From Halosimplex pelagicum (GTDB lineage: Archaea; Halobacteriota; Halobacteria; Halobacteriales; Haloarculaceae), in assembly GCF_013415905.1 (NCBI RefSeq), contig NZ_CP058909.1, forward strand, positions 2,046,001 through 2,110,000: a DNA stretch of 64,000 bases, read 5' to 3'. Made by a program: the position numbers and the translations under genes. The notes below the pieces were generated by a model, which was given only the letters and a program-made list of their open reading frames with translations, made no database searches and had not been told where the DNA came from. Below are positions 52,711-62,427 of this stretch, one piece after another; the stretch's first letter is position 1, and every line of letters starts with the position of its first letter.

Positions 52711-53756
52711 TTGCAGCAATTAGTGGAGCACCTCGACGAAATCTCTGTCGAAGAGCTGCAAGATGCTCTTGACAACGTGGACGGAAACAAGCCGACACAA
52801 CGGCTCTTAGCGGCAATTGCGTACAAAAACGGTGTTTCGCAGACTGAACTAGCCGAATGGTACGACGTTCAACGACGGACGATCTACAGCTGACTCAAGC
52901 GACCCGACGGTGTCGGGTCGCTTGAGTCAGCCGTCTCTGATGCTCATCGATCCAGAAGAAAACGAAACCTCTCAGAATCATATCAAGAAGAGTTCGAACA
53001 AACCGTCACTAAGTCACCTGAAGCGGTCGGGATCGACGCGCCGGCGTGGACGCCGGCGCTCGCCCAAGAATTTCTCGAAGAAACGTACGGTGTCGAGTAC
53101 TCGATCTGAGTTGTCGGCGGTTGCTCAAAGAAGCTGGACTTAGTTATCAAAAACCACGTCGAACAGCCGCCGAAGCCGAAGAATCCGACCAAGAGAACTT
53201 CCACGACGAGATCAAAAAAGCGGCGGGAAATGGACGCTACAGTAGTCTGTATCGACCAAACCAGAAATCTGTCCAGGTCGAGCCACGTGCCGCGTGGTTT
53301 CCGCGCGGCACGCGGCCGACCGTCGAACTCTCCGGCCAACGCGACTGGACGTGTCTGCTCGGCGCGATCACCGAAGATGGTGACTGCTTTTTCTCACGGT
53401 TCACTGAATACGTCACCGCTGATCATGCGAAACATTTCATCCTCACGTTATGCGAAGAATTCGAAGAAGACTTGATCGTCGTGCTGGACGGAGCGCCGTA
53501 CTTCCAGGCGTCGGCCGTCACAGACCCTGCGGCCCGTGGCGACCTCGTCTTCGTCATGTTACCGGCGTATTCGGCAGAATTCAATCCTCGTGAAGAGAGC
53601 TAGCGACAACTCAAAGACGCTTTCAGCAACCGATTCTTCGACTCGCTTGAGTAGTCTACCATTGCGATCGATACCGCTTTCGACTAACTATTCTTCCAAC
53701 TATGAGCAATTATTTCTGACGCCTACCATCGCTCATTTTAGGCTCACTAAGTAGGC
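52711..53756 (+). pseudogene. IS630-type transposase remnant
   Basis: The sequence begins LQQLVEHLDEISVEELQDAL and has the HTH segment KNGVSQTELAEWYDVQRRTI. A TGA at 52891 replaces the expected Trp, another stop occurs at about 53107, and a frameshift follows, after which LRRLLKEAGLSYQKPRRTAA and the DDE part resume. The DDE part includes LIVVLDGAPYFQAS (Asp) and VMLPAYSAEFNPREES, typical of IS630/Tc1 elements. Further stops occur at 53601, 53652 and beyond. It is non-functional and old. Confidence 0.8.
52889..52931. repeat. Perfect 20-bp inverted repeat with 3-nt loop
   Basis: The left arm 52889-52908 starts GCTGACTCAAGCG and the right arm 52912-52931 ends CGCTTGAGTCAGC; all 20 pairs match and the loop is GGT. 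It sits inside the IS630-type remnant where a Trp codon has become TGA. RNA from either strand would form a very stable stem. Confidence 0.85.
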
Positions 53757-53834
53757 GCCCCTCTAATCACAAACTGTTCAAAATCACACTTTCCGTCCGA
53801 AGTTAAGACCGGACTCGATTAACGGAACAGACAA

Positions 53835-53981
53835 ATTCCAATCCTAATAATGTAATACAACGATCCCTGAGTGTTTGTTACGGGTGGGCAGAGGGTATTC
53901 CAATCACAGGAGTGTAATTCCAACGAGCTATGATTACTCATGGTTCGTGAGTGATTCTAATTCCAATTGTAGGACTGTAAT
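53835..53981 (+). repeat. Three phased 22-bp direct repeats (ATTCCAAT-N8-TGTAAT)
   Basis: Copies are at 53835-53856, 53897-53918 and 53960-53981. Each has ATTCCAAT, eight variable bases, then TGTAAT. Start-to-start distances are 62 and 63 bp, about six helical turns, so all copies face the same side of DNA. They lie in a gene-free stretch (53757-54270) upstream of the IclR-type gene and could be regulator sites. The remaining intergenic sequence shows no gene. Confidence 0.7.
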
Positions 53982-54285
53982 CTGCGCTGGACTGCGGATG
54001 CCGGACAGAGGACCGCGGAGCATCGCGACTTGCAGCGCTCTCAGTAATGTTTGATATCCTTACGTTCCCCTATGCGGGATGCAATAGTTCTCGAGATAAA
54101 CCAGTCGAATGATTTGGGAAGACGAAATTTCGTGGACGAATGTTATAAAATGATGGATTTGAGAAGCTGTCTTAACTTTCGACGTGCTGGCGACTCAATT
54201 TCTATCTGCTTGCTAGTGACTCTCACCCGCCACTGTTCCCACATGAAGGAACAGAGTTAAGGCAGTCTATGCCATGTATTCTCGT

Positions 54286-55047
54286 ATGACACAGGAATCA
54301 ACGAAGCCGCTCAGTTCGGTCGGGCTTGCCTGCGATGTACTCGACACCCTGCACGAACTCGGTGGTGCTGGGGTGACTGAGCTGGCTAAGGAGCTGAATT
54401 GTTCGAAAAGTACGGCGCATAGGCAGCTCACGACGCTTTACAATAAGGAATACCTCGTCAAGGATGGCAGCCAGTACCAGATTGGGTACAAGTGTCTTGA
54501 CCTGGCTACGCGCGTGCGCGATCAAATAAATAACTACGATGTCATCAGCGAAGAGATCGAGAGCCTCGCCGAGGAGACTGGTGAAACAGCTCAGTTTGCT
54601 ACAGAAGAGCATGGGCGCGTGGTGTATCTGTACAAAGCACGCGGAAATCAGGGGGTTCAGACATCCTCGAACGTGGGTACTCGGGAGTTCTTCCACAGTA
54701 CGGCTCTCGGGAAAGTGATGATGGCATATATGTCTGAAGAGCGTATCGATGAGATAATCGATCGACACGGACTCCCCGCAAAGACTGAAAAAACGGTCAG
54801 CGATCGGGAATCCTTAATGCAAGACCTTGAAGAAATTCGAGAGCGTGGATACGCTATTGACGACGAGGAGAATGTCCATGGTCTCCGTTGTGTCGCGGCC
54901 CCCGTTCTCCAAGATGACGATATACTGGGCGCTGCCAGTGTGTCGGGCCCGTCGAGGCGGATGGAGGGTGAACGCTTTGACGAGGAACTTCCGAATATCG
55001 TGACACGTACGGCAAATGTGATCGAACTCAACTCCAAATTCTCCTAA
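54286..55047 (+). CDS. IclR-family transcriptional regulator
   Basis: A 253-residue protein from ATG 54286 (MTQESTKPLSSVGLACDVLD); ATG 54274 is an alternative. The N-terminal winged helix GGAGVTELAKELNCSKSTAH, then RQLTTLYNKEYLVKDGSQYQ, is followed by the IclR effector domain. That domain includes STALGKVMMAYMSEERIDEI and the closing phrase GLRCVAAPVLQDDDILGAAS. It probably senses a metabolite and controls the isomerase and/or transporter genes downstream. No operator was identified apart from the phased repeats upstream. Confidence 0.9.
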   Translation: MTQESTKPLSSVGLACDVLDTLHELGGAGVTELAKELNCSKSTAHRQLTTLYNKEYLVKDGSQYQIGYKCLDLATRVRDQINNYDVISEEIESLAEETGETAQFATEEHGRVVYLYKARGNQGVQTSSNVGTREFFHSTALGKVMMAYMSEERIDEIIDRHGLPAKTEKTVSDRESLMQDLEEIRERGYAIDDEENVHGLRCVAAPVLQDDDILGAASVSGPSRRMEGERFDEELPNIVTRTANVIELNSKFS

Positions 55048-55174
55048 AGCTCCAGCCCCCCTACTGTTCTTCTATGCGGGATGTTTTCCTCAAATATCAT
55101 TACAATAGTTCTGTCCAGGGTGCGATGTTCGGATAAGTAAAATAATTGTACGAGCCCAGATATTCCACATATTG

Positions 55175-55999
55175 ATGCGACTCGCGATGACCACCCTCGG
55201 CTGTCCGGACTGGGATGTCGAGACCGCCTTTACCAGAGCTTCAGAGTACGGATTCGACGGTATTGACTTCCGAGGACTACAGGACAACCTGGATATCACG
55301 CGACGTCCCGAGTTCACGAGCGATATCGATCAGACGCGTGGCCTTCTCGATGAGACGGGCCTCGCTGTGAGTGCTCTTAGCTCGAGTATTTCGATCTGCG
55401 ACCCGGATTCACGCGAGGAAAGTGTTAGTACGGCTCAAAGATTGATCTCCATCGCACAGGAGCTAGATGTCGAGTACATCCGCGTATTCGGCAAGGGCAA
55501 CGCAAGCACGCAATCGGTCTCTGAAATGGCCGATGAGGGGCGGGAGACGATGGACGAGATACTGTCGCTGGAGGGCGCGACCGAGATTCAGTGGATCGTT
55601 GAGACGCACGACCACTGGACCCGATCCGATGAATGCCGTGTTCTTATCGATCGGATCGACTCCCCCTGTGTGAACGTTCTCTGGGATGTTGGTCACACCG
55701 CGCGGGTCAGCAGTGAGAGCCCCGCGGAGACCCTTGACACACTCGGGTCTACCGTTGAGTACGTCCATATCAAAGACGCGCTCTATGATCCCGATCACGA
55801 ATATGCGATGGACGACGGGTGGCGATACGTTGCTCCTGGTACCGGCGAACTACCGCTCGCCGAGACCGTCGATCTGCTTCGGGAACGTGGCTTCGACGGG
55901 TGGATCCTGTTCGAACACGAGAAGCGCTGGCACCCGGAGTTGCCGGACCCGGAACAGGCGTACCCCGAATTCGTCGAGTGGTTCGCGGGCCTCTCGTGA
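55175..55999 (+). CDS. Sugar phosphate isomerase/epimerase-like TIM-barrel protein
   Basis: A 274-residue protein from ATG 55175 (MRLAMTTLGCPDWDVETAFT). The AP endonuclease 2-like barrel is seen in EYGFDGIDFRGLQDNLDITR, EYIRVFGKGN, WIVETHDHWTRSDECRVLID (metal-binding Glu/His), NVLWDVGHTARVSSESPAET and YVHIKDALYDPDHEYAMDDG. These residues bind divalent metal in sugar isomerases, epimerases and inosose dehydratase relatives. Substrate unknown. The IclR gene upstream and the transporter genes nearby suggest catabolism of a sugar or polyol. Confidence 0.85.
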   Translation: MRLAMTTLGCPDWDVETAFTRASEYGFDGIDFRGLQDNLDITRRPEFTSDIDQTRGLLDETGLAVSALSSSISICDPDSREESVSTAQRLISIAQELDVEYIRVFGKGNASTQSVSEMADEGRETMDEILSLEGATEIQWIVETHDHWTRSDECRVLIDRIDSPCVNVLWDVGHTARVSSESPAETLDTLGSTVEYVHIKDALYDPDHEYAMDDGWRYVAPGTGELPLAETVDLLRERGFDGWILFEHEKRWHPELPDPEQAYPEFVEWFAGLS

Positions 56000-56116
56000 G
56001 ACTGTCAGCCTCTACTGGACAGGCGGTGTGTTGTCTCCGCTCTCGAACTTCCGGTCTATAGCATCACTGACTACAACGTCCAAACATTTTTTGCTTGACC
56101 CACCGCTCATAGCGGT

Positions 56117-56215
56117 ATGCACGGCTCAACGTTGCTGGAGCGCGATGTCCTCACGCGGTATGCACACCTCATCGATCACAGCATGCTCGCGGGAAGGGAG
56201 CGTCAGCGACGATGA
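56117..56215 (+). CDS. Possible 32-residue peptide coupled to the next gene
   Basis: ATG 56117 opens MHGSTLLERDVLTRYAHLID and the TGA at 56213 overlaps the next ATG at 56212. The overlap hints at coupling, but the peptide is short and has no recognised family. It may also be the start of a deleted gene. The stretch 56000-56116 shows nothing else. Confidence 0.3.
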   Translation: MHGSTLLERDVLTRYAHLIDHSMLAGRERQRR

Positions 56216-56454
56216 GTGGTGGTGGACGCGAGGCCGCACTCAAGTACCTCTGTCAGCATCGCGCGTCGTTCAAATTCCTGTTCGCCGGCGCGGTCACGTT
56301 CTTGTTATTCCACTTCGTCTCCCTGACTGTCGTCGAACCGGGGACACCGTCCTACGTCATAACGGTCGTGAACATCGTCTCGCTCGGAGTCCTTCTAGTG
56401 ATTTCGTTGGTTGTCATCATCGGGTGTCAGCGATTCGCTGAACAGGACAAGTAA
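56212..56454 (+). CDS. Two-TM small membrane protein
   Basis: An 80-residue protein from ATG 56212 (MSGGGREAALKYLCQHRASF). TM segments are at about 20-40 (FLFAGAVTFLLFHFVSLTVV) and 48-72 (VITVVNIVSLGVLLVISLVV). No family is recognised. It lies between the isomerase-like gene and the convergent substrate-binding protein gene. Function unknown. Confidence 0.6.
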   Translation: MSGGGREAALKYLCQHRASFKFLFAGAVTFLLFHFVSLTVVEPGTPSYVITVVNIVSLGVLLVISLVVIIGCQRFAEQDK

Positions 56455-56628
56455 TCCTTGAGAGAGCTGCTGTCCGCTCATGTCCAAGGCTGTTTGCTGT
56501 CCGTTTGAGAACAGTGTCGGATCACCGTGTCGCTCCGCTGACGTGGCTCAATAGCTGACCAGGGACCGCAAGTCAGGAATCGAAAGCGGCGAAAATCGAA
56601 AATGCGGTTCGAGGCCGTTCGTACGCCG

Positions 56629-58611
56629 TTACTCGGTCTTCGCGGGAGCGTGACCGTACTGAATTATGTAGTCAGTGCCGTAGTTGCCACGCTTGTAGTG
56701 CTCGGACGATTCCTCAGGCCAGTCGTAGTTCTTCGTGTCGCCCCAGTTGCCAGCGGTCACGTCGGTGAGGTTGATGTCCGGGAGGTAGAAGTTGTGGATC
56801 CGAGCCATCTTCTCCGCGAACTCGCGGGTGGCTTCCTCGCCGGAGGTGGAGGTGAACGTCTTCCACTCTTCGAGCCAGTTGATCGTCTCGGTTTCGCCAC
56901 TGAGGTCGAGCGCACCGACTTCTGTCGGAATCTCGTAGATGAGCGGTTTGCCGTGCTGGCTCGTGTAGTCCTCGGGGTTATCGATATCTGCAGGGGCCGT
57001 TGGCTCTGTGTTGACCGAGGTGTAGTGACCCGTTTCGGATGTCTCGTCCAGGTCGTAGGCCGACAACGGACCGAAGCCGCCCCACCACGGAGTCATGTCG
57101 AAGTTGTAGTTGTACATCTCCGTTCGCCACTCGTCGTCGTTGTAGATGAGCAGGTTCGTCTCGAAGCCGAACTGTTTCAGCTGGTCATCGATGACCTTAC
57201 CGTTGGCCGCCCAGCTGGACCAGTTCGAACAGTGGAACTCGATCTGGGCGGGGTCCCCGTCGGGGCCTGTCCAGGTTCCGCTCTCCATCGTGTAGCCCGC
57301 CTCCTCCATGAACTCCGTGGCACCCTCTTCGTTGGCCGTGAAGCTGTAGTCGTACAGCTTGTCGAGGAACTCTTGGCCGAGGATGTTCTCTGACATGGGC
57401 TTGCCCATCCCCGTCTGGTAAGTCGCGGGCCGGCCCCACATCGGTGAGGTGTTGTACACTTCCTCCACGTCGATTATCTCGTGCATCGCGCGCCGGACGT
57501 TCAGCCGGCCGAGGTGCTTGTTGTTCCAGTTGAGGTGAAGTTTGTACTGTTCGCCGTTGGCGTAGGCGCCGATGGTCTGGATGTGTTCTGGAATCTCCCC
57601 GATGGAGCCGCCCAGCCGCCGTTCGAGCGTGTCCGGGCCGAAGTCCAGTCTGTCGTTAATCGCCATTTGCGCAACCTTGGATTCGCCGCCGATCAGGAAC
57701 TCGAGTTTGTCGTAATTGAAACGGTCGGCGAAGGGGTGGTCCTCTACGAGGACCATCTGGACCTTGCTCCCGGAAACCTGATCGATTCTGAAGGGGGCGT
57801 ATCCCAAGGCGTCCGTCACGCCGATGTTCCGCTTCCCGATGCTTGCAGTGACGCTTTGCACTTCGCTGGCAGTCGTCGCGTCTTCGAGGCCCTCGCGCTC
57901 CTCCTGCCACTGCCATCGCGGGGTCCGGAACATCATCCCTTCTAGCTCGCCTACGGCATACGTGTCCGCCCGCCGGGGCTGGTTTGCCTTGAGCTTCAGC
58001 GTATAGTCGTCAACGAGCTCGGGAGCATTCCCCGATCGGTCGGGGTTCTCCGCGAGGAAATCGATAATACGCGCAGTGTAGAGGTCTTCCATGGTGACGG
58101 CCCTCCCTGTGTCGCCGTCCGAGTCCCACCACGTGAGGCCAAGACTCTCGTCGATGGAGATCGTCAGTTCCGGCGGAACACTGCCACCGCCGCTGACCTC
58201 GTAGTCAACCCACTCGGGGGTCTCCAGGCCATGACCAATCCGGTCCCAGCCCATGTGCATCCACATGTAGTCGTCGAGCTTGGGGGGATAGTTCTTCTGC
58301 GCGAACGGGTTGAAATTCAGCTTCATCGGCAGCGCCTGAGTCGAACCCGTGATCGTTTGCGTAACGGGCTCTCCCTGGGGCGTTGACGTGTCCGTACTGC
58401 CCGAAGAGCTACCGTCGCCGGAGCTCGTTCCATCATCCCCACCACTCATCTCGTCAGTGGACGTGCTCTCTCCAGCCCCTGCTGGAGTGCCGGTGTCACC
58501 CTGGCAGCCCGCGACTGACGTTACCGCCGCGCCGGACATGAGAGCGATCCATTTCCGGCGAGACATGCTTACCACCCTGCTATCGTTGTTACCGTCACGA
58601 CCATTTGACAT
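56629..58611 (-). CDS. ABC transporter substrate-binding lipoprotein, peptide/nickel (SBP_bac_5) type
   Basis: A 660-residue secreted protein. ATG 58611 (MSNGRDGNNDSRVVSMSRRK) is preferred over 58632 because TTTAAATA at 58638-58645 would start transcription right there. SRRKWIALMSGAAVTSVAGC is a signal with lipobox VAGC (Tat-like SRRKW). A Gly/Ser/Thr linker precedes the class-5 binding domain. Phrases such as KLNFNPFAQKN, WDSDGDTGRAVTMEDLYTAR, SNWSSWAANGKVIDDQLKQF and NWLEEWKTFTSTSGEEATRE fit. Ligand (oligopeptide, oligosaccharide or other) is uncertain. It is divergent from MoxR and the two permeases, its likely partners. Confidence 0.9.
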   Translation of the reverse strand: MSNGRDGNNDSRVVSMSRRKWIALMSGAAVTSVAGCQGDTGTPAGAGESTSTDEMSGGDDGTSSGDGSSSGSTDTSTPQGEPVTQTITGSTQALPMKLNFNPFAQKNYPPKLDDYMWMHMGWDRIGHGLETPEWVDYEVSGGGSVPPELTISIDESLGLTWWDSDGDTGRAVTMEDLYTARIIDFLAENPDRSGNAPELVDDYTLKLKANQPRRADTYAVGELEGMMFRTPRWQWQEEREGLEDATTASEVQSVTASIGKRNIGVTDALGYAPFRIDQVSGSKVQMVLVEDHPFADRFNYDKLEFLIGGESKVAQMAINDRLDFGPDTLERRLGGSIGEIPEHIQTIGAYANGEQYKLHLNWNNKHLGRLNVRRAMHEIIDVEEVYNTSPMWGRPATYQTGMGKPMSENILGQEFLDKLYDYSFTANEEGATEFMEEAGYTMESGTWTGPDGDPAQIEFHCSNWSSWAANGKVIDDQLKQFGFETNLLIYNDDEWRTEMYNYNFDMTPWWGGFGPLSAYDLDETSETGHYTSVNTEPTAPADIDNPEDYTSQHGKPLIYEIPTEVGALDLSGETETINWLEEWKTFTSTSGEEATREFAEKMARIHNFYLPDINLTDVTAGNWGDTKNYDWPEESSEHYKRGNYGTDYIIQYGHAPAKTE

Positions 58612-58950
58612 GGCTGATTTTGACACGGTCATCCGAGTATTTAAAGATATTGAATAGTGGATTATTGTTTATGGGTGTAATTTACTGACTGGAAGACTTT
58701 GTACGTGTGTAGAAAATGGAGAAACAGCGGTCAATAAGCGGTAATTTCGAGTGAAAGGGGTAGTCAGAAGCGAGAATTCAGAGGTCTGAACTGAAAACTC
58801 CCTTCTTGACGTGGTGGCAGTGCCATCTGTTTACACGGAGGGCGACAGCGCCTCTAACACCGTCTGGGTCCTGACTTGTTCTTCGACTCTGTCTCAGGTC
58901 TCATGTAATGAACCGTCAGAGCTAAGTCATTCTATTGTGCTTCCATAGGC

Positions 58951-59919
58951 ATGGCAACGACTGAACTCTCCGTTGGAGAGGCGAATGCCGACTGTCAGGC
59001 AGTATTGGAAGAGATCGAGTCGGCCGTGATCGTGGACCGGTCGTTCTTGGAGGACGTCCTTCAGGGCTTGCTTGCGAGAGGACACGTCCTTCTCGAGGAC
59101 GTTCCGGGAACGGGGAAAACTCTGACCGCACATAGTTTCGCTACGGCGCTCGGTCTCTCGTTCTCGCGTATCCAGTTCACACCGGACCTCCTGCCTACGG
59201 ACGTCTCGGGTACGAGCGTTTACAATGAACAGAAGGGAGAATTCGATTTCCAGCCGGGACCGATTTTCGCCAACATCGTTCTGGCCGACGAGATCAATCG
59301 CGCACCACCGAAGACCCAGTCCGCTATGCTGGAGGCCATGGGGGAGGGGCAGGTGACGGTCGAAGGCGAGACACGGGAACTGCCTGATCCGTTCTTCGTC
59401 ATCGCGACGCAGAATCCCGTCGAGCAGGAGGGGACCTTCCCGCTCCCCGAAGCGCAGGTCGACCGCTTCGCCGTGAAATCCTCGATCGGGTACCCGGACG
59501 TGGACGGTGAAATAGAGATTCTAAAGCGCCGTCATGGCCGTATCGAGCAGGCTCCGTCGGTCAATCCAGTGATTGATTCCACAGATGACGTGCTCGCCCT
59601 GCAGAAAATCGCGGAAACGGTCCGTGTAGACGATGATATGTTCAGCTATGTCGCGGCAGTCACCCGGGCGACGCGCGATGACCACCGCGTCTCGGTCGGT
59701 GTGTCGCCGCGTGGGACCCAGCGTTTCTTCGAGGCTGTCCGCGCCAGGGCGATCATTGAGAACCGCGAATACGTGACTCCCGACGATGTCAAGGCTGCCG
59801 CGTACCCCTCTCTTGCTCACCGCCTCGTCCTCACGCCCGAGGCACAGGTTAATGACATCGACAGGGACGCCATCATCGACGATGTCCTCGAAGAGGTTCC
59901 TGTCCCGACAGTTGAGTAA
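58951..59919 (+). CDS. MoxR-family AAA+ ATPase
   Basis: A 322-residue ATPase from ATG 58951. Walker A is DVPGTGKTLTA (about residues 49-59), Walker B is VLADEINRAPPKTQSAMLEA (about 110-130), the sensor region is VIATQNPVEQEGTFPLPEAQ, and Arg fingers are in VDRF. MoxR proteins act as chaperones activating partner proteins with VWA domains; none is adjacent here. It lies between the divergent substrate-binding protein gene and the permease genes, an unusual partner for an ABC importer. Confidence 0.92.
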   Translation: MATTELSVGEANADCQAVLEEIESAVIVDRSFLEDVLQGLLARGHVLLEDVPGTGKTLTAHSFATALGLSFSRIQFTPDLLPTDVSGTSVYNEQKGEFDFQPGPIFANIVLADEINRAPPKTQSAMLEAMGEGQVTVEGETRELPDPFFVIATQNPVEQEGTFPLPEAQVDRFAVKSSIGYPDVDGEIEILKRRHGRIEQAPSVNPVIDSTDDVLALQKIAETVRVDDDMFSYVAAVTRATRDDHRVSVGVSPRGTQRFFEAVRARAIIENREYVTPDDVKAAAYPSLAHRLVLTPEAQVNDIDRDAIIDDVLEEVPVPTVE

Positions 59920-60135
59920 GGTCAACGGTCGAGTGACGGTCGATTTTACTGTTCGTTGATGGCCTTTGGAGTGTGGCGCGATGATCGCTGTTTTTCTCCG
60001 AATCGCATACGAAACACCGGTGGTGTCCGTGCAGAAGGTGGGGGACGACTCATGGGAATTCGACCGATCCGCGAGTTCCTGTCTCATTTGAACCACAAAG
60101 GTTAAGATACCTTGGGGCAGAATCAAAATCAGAAC

Positions 60136-61155
60136 ATGAGGTATGTTTTAAAGCGCTTTGGCCAAGCAGTCCTGACATTATTTGTCGTCGTCACCGTCGC
60201 ATTCATATTGTACCGCCTCATGCCCGGAAACCCGGTTTCGGCATACAAGGCGCAACTGCTGGAGCAGGCGGAACAAACCGGCACCCAAGTCGACATAGAA
60301 GAGATCAACCGGAGGGCCGAGTTGTATCTCAACGTCAATCCTGACCAGCCGATACACCTCGCGTATCTCGAGTACATGCGCGAGGCGCTCCTGAATCAGG
60401 ACTTCGGGGAGTCGTTGTGGTACAATAGGCCTGTGTTCGATATCCTGTTTCAAGCGATGCCGTGGTCGATCTTCATCTCCATCTACAGCCTGATCCTGGG
60501 GAGAGGAGTCAGCCTCTCCCTCGGTATGCTGATGGCGTACAAGGAGGGTTCGAAGTTTGACTACGGGATGACGATCTTTGGGCAGGCTCTGAGTGCCATT
60601 CCCTACTACGTCGGCGCCATCGTGCTGCTGGCCTTCCTCGGGTACCAAACCGGAATTTTCCCAACAGGTGGTCGTTACGACACGGCGACGACACCGGGAT
60701 TCAATATCCCATTCATGTTGGGAGTGCTTCATCACGGGGCATTACCGATACTGTCCGGATTCATCCTCGGATTCGGTGGCAATCTGAGCATGCGTGCTAA
60801 CGCGATCAGCGTGATGGGTGCAGACTACCTTCGCTTTGCGCGACTACGGGGAGTAGGTACTGGGCGTCTCGCGACGCTCTACGTCGGTCGCAATGCGATC
60901 CTCCCCCTGTACACGGGCATCATGATCGGCATCTCCGGGATTTTCAGCAGCTCGATCATCCTGGAACAGATTTTCAGCTATCCTGGGGTTGGATGGTTTA
61001 CATTCGGCGCGTTGCAATCGCACGACTACCCACTGTTGATGGGCGCGTTCATATTCTACACGACCATCACGGTCACTGGGATCCTTATCGCAGACCTCAC
61101 GTATGGTCTGGTTGACCCCCGAGTCCGTTCGGGCGGAGAACGTGAATCCTTCTAA
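60136..61155 (+). CDS. ABC transporter permease, DppB/OppB type
   Basis: A 339-residue membrane protein from ATG 60136 (MRYVLKRFGQAVLTLFVVVT). About six TM segments are seen with the classic N-terminal RFGQAVLTLFVVVTVAFILY segment. The EAA-like loop DYLRFARLRGVGTGRLATLY contacts the ATPase subunit. The conserved end SYPGVGWFTFGALQSHDYPL and LMGAFIFYTTITVTGILIAD follow. It forms a heterodimer with the next gene. No ATP-binding subunit is found in the window. Confidence 0.92.
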   Translation: MRYVLKRFGQAVLTLFVVVTVAFILYRLMPGNPVSAYKAQLLEQAEQTGTQVDIEEINRRAELYLNVNPDQPIHLAYLEYMREALLNQDFGESLWYNRPVFDILFQAMPWSIFISIYSLILGRGVSLSLGMLMAYKEGSKFDYGMTIFGQALSAIPYYVGAIVLLAFLGYQTGIFPTGGRYDTATTPGFNIPFMLGVLHHGALPILSGFILGFGGNLSMRANAISVMGADYLRFARLRGVGTGRLATLYVGRNAILPLYTGIMIGISGIFSSSIILEQIFSYPGVGWFTFGALQSHDYPLLMGAFIFYTTITVTGILIADLTYGLVDPRVRSGGERESF

Positions 61156-61167
61156 CATCACAAAGCC

Positions 61168-62193
61168 ATGGCACAAGAGAAACCAAACGTCGACAACGAA
61201 TCAGAACAGGGGTTGTTTAGCGCTGCACAGACAGAAAATGAACTCACCAATGCCGACCAGATAGGACGGATACTAGACAGAAGTGTCTACGCGCCAATGC
61301 AGATACTGTGGGCAGACTGGCGTGCGAAGGTGAGCATCCCGATCCTGTTATTTTACCTCCTCATGGGGACGGTCGGGGTTGCGATTATCCCGCAGCCAGA
61401 GAGCCACATGTTCGACACGTTCATCGGCCCGTTCCAGAGCCTCCAGCATCCTCTTGGGACGGACGGGTTCGGGCAGCCGATCTTCCCACAGCTCGTCCAC
61501 GCAACGCCGGCTATGTTCAAGATGCTCCTCGCCGGGGCTATCTTCGCGAGCGCTGTGGCGGTGCTCATCGGGCTGGTATCCGGGTTCAAGGGCGGTAGCA
61601 TCGACACGCTGTTGATGACCTTCACCGACATCGTACTGACGATGCCTGGGCTCCCGCTCATCATCTTCCTGACGGCGATCTATCCGCCCCGGGACCCGTT
61701 CCTCGTCGGCATCCTCCTGGCCATCGACAACTGGCCGGGACTAGCGCGGTCGATACGGTCACAGGTGCTCTCAATCCGCGAATCGGAGTTCATCGAGGCG
61801 GCGCGTACGATGGACATCTCCACGTCTCGGATCCTTACCCATGACGTGCTGCCGCAGATGATGCCGTACATCATGATCAACAGCGCTGGCACTGCACGCA
61901 GCGTCATCACTGAGTCAGTCGCGTTGTACTTCCTCGGCATCCTGCCGTTCACCACGTTCAACTGGGGAGTCATGATGAACATGGCGAACGAGATGGGCGC
62001 AGTCGCCGATCCGGGCCGCGCGGGCCACTGGCTCCTTTGGCCGGCTCTCGCACTCTCACTGCTCGGGTTCGCGCTGACGCTGTTCTCTCAGTCGATGGAC
62101 CGAGTCTGGAATCCGCGACTGCGGGCACGTCACTCCGAGACCGTCTCATCTGACGACGACGACAACGCGCAGACCCTTTCGCCGATGGACTAG
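61168..62193 (+). CDS. ABC transporter permease, DppC/OppC type
   Basis: A 341-residue membrane protein from ATG 61168, 12 bp after the first permease. The N-terminus has a soluble 55-residue part before TM1. QHPLGTDGFGQPIFPQLVHA is the OppC signature, and the EAA loop is ESEFIEAARTMDISTSRILT. The last cytoplasmic tail is acidic. It pairs with the DppB-type subunit. The operon ends here; genes for ATPases may be elsewhere or lost. Confidence 0.92.
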   Translation: MAQEKPNVDNESEQGLFSAAQTENELTNADQIGRILDRSVYAPMQILWADWRAKVSIPILLFYLLMGTVGVAIIPQPESHMFDTFIGPFQSLQHPLGTDGFGQPIFPQLVHATPAMFKMLLAGAIFASAVAVLIGLVSGFKGGSIDTLLMTFTDIVLTMPGLPLIIFLTAIYPPRDPFLVGILLAIDNWPGLARSIRSQVLSIRESEFIEAARTMDISTSRILTHDVLPQMMPYIMINSAGTARSVITESVALYFLGILPFTTFNWGVMMNMANEMGAVADPGRAGHWLLWPALALSLLGFALTLFSQSMDRVWNPRLRARHSETVSSDDDDNAQTLSPMD

Positions 62194-62277
62194 GGGTTTC
62201 CCTGTCTCGTTGCGATTCGTGAAGCTGTCCATGAGTGCGTAGTGGTCGCCCCGTTACTATATTAAAAGCCGGAATCT

Positions 62278-62427
62278 TCAATCGTCGTTATCGTATTTCT
62301 CGCTACAGACCTTCACAACCGAGGCACCCTCACGATATCCGATTTCCTCTGGCACCCAGTTAGGAACACTCTCGTTGAGGTTGACACGTCTTGCTGTCGG
62401 GGTCGGTAGAGCAGTGGTGGACGGTAG
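62278..62427 (-). pseudogene. Possible small gene or C-terminal remnant
   Basis: The minus strand encodes RVNLNESVPNWVPEEIGYRE then GASVVKVCSEKYDNDD and a stop at 62278. The sequence looks genuinely coding, but no ATG or GTG starts it in frame; a TTG at about 62427 is the only candidate. It may be the tail of a decayed gene. Confidence 0.3.

Noticed and set aside
54051-54260. 69-residue plus-strand ORF before the IclR-type gene
   Set aside because: Composition is not haloarchaeal (few acidic residues, many Arg/Ser/Cys), and no relation to neighbours is visible.
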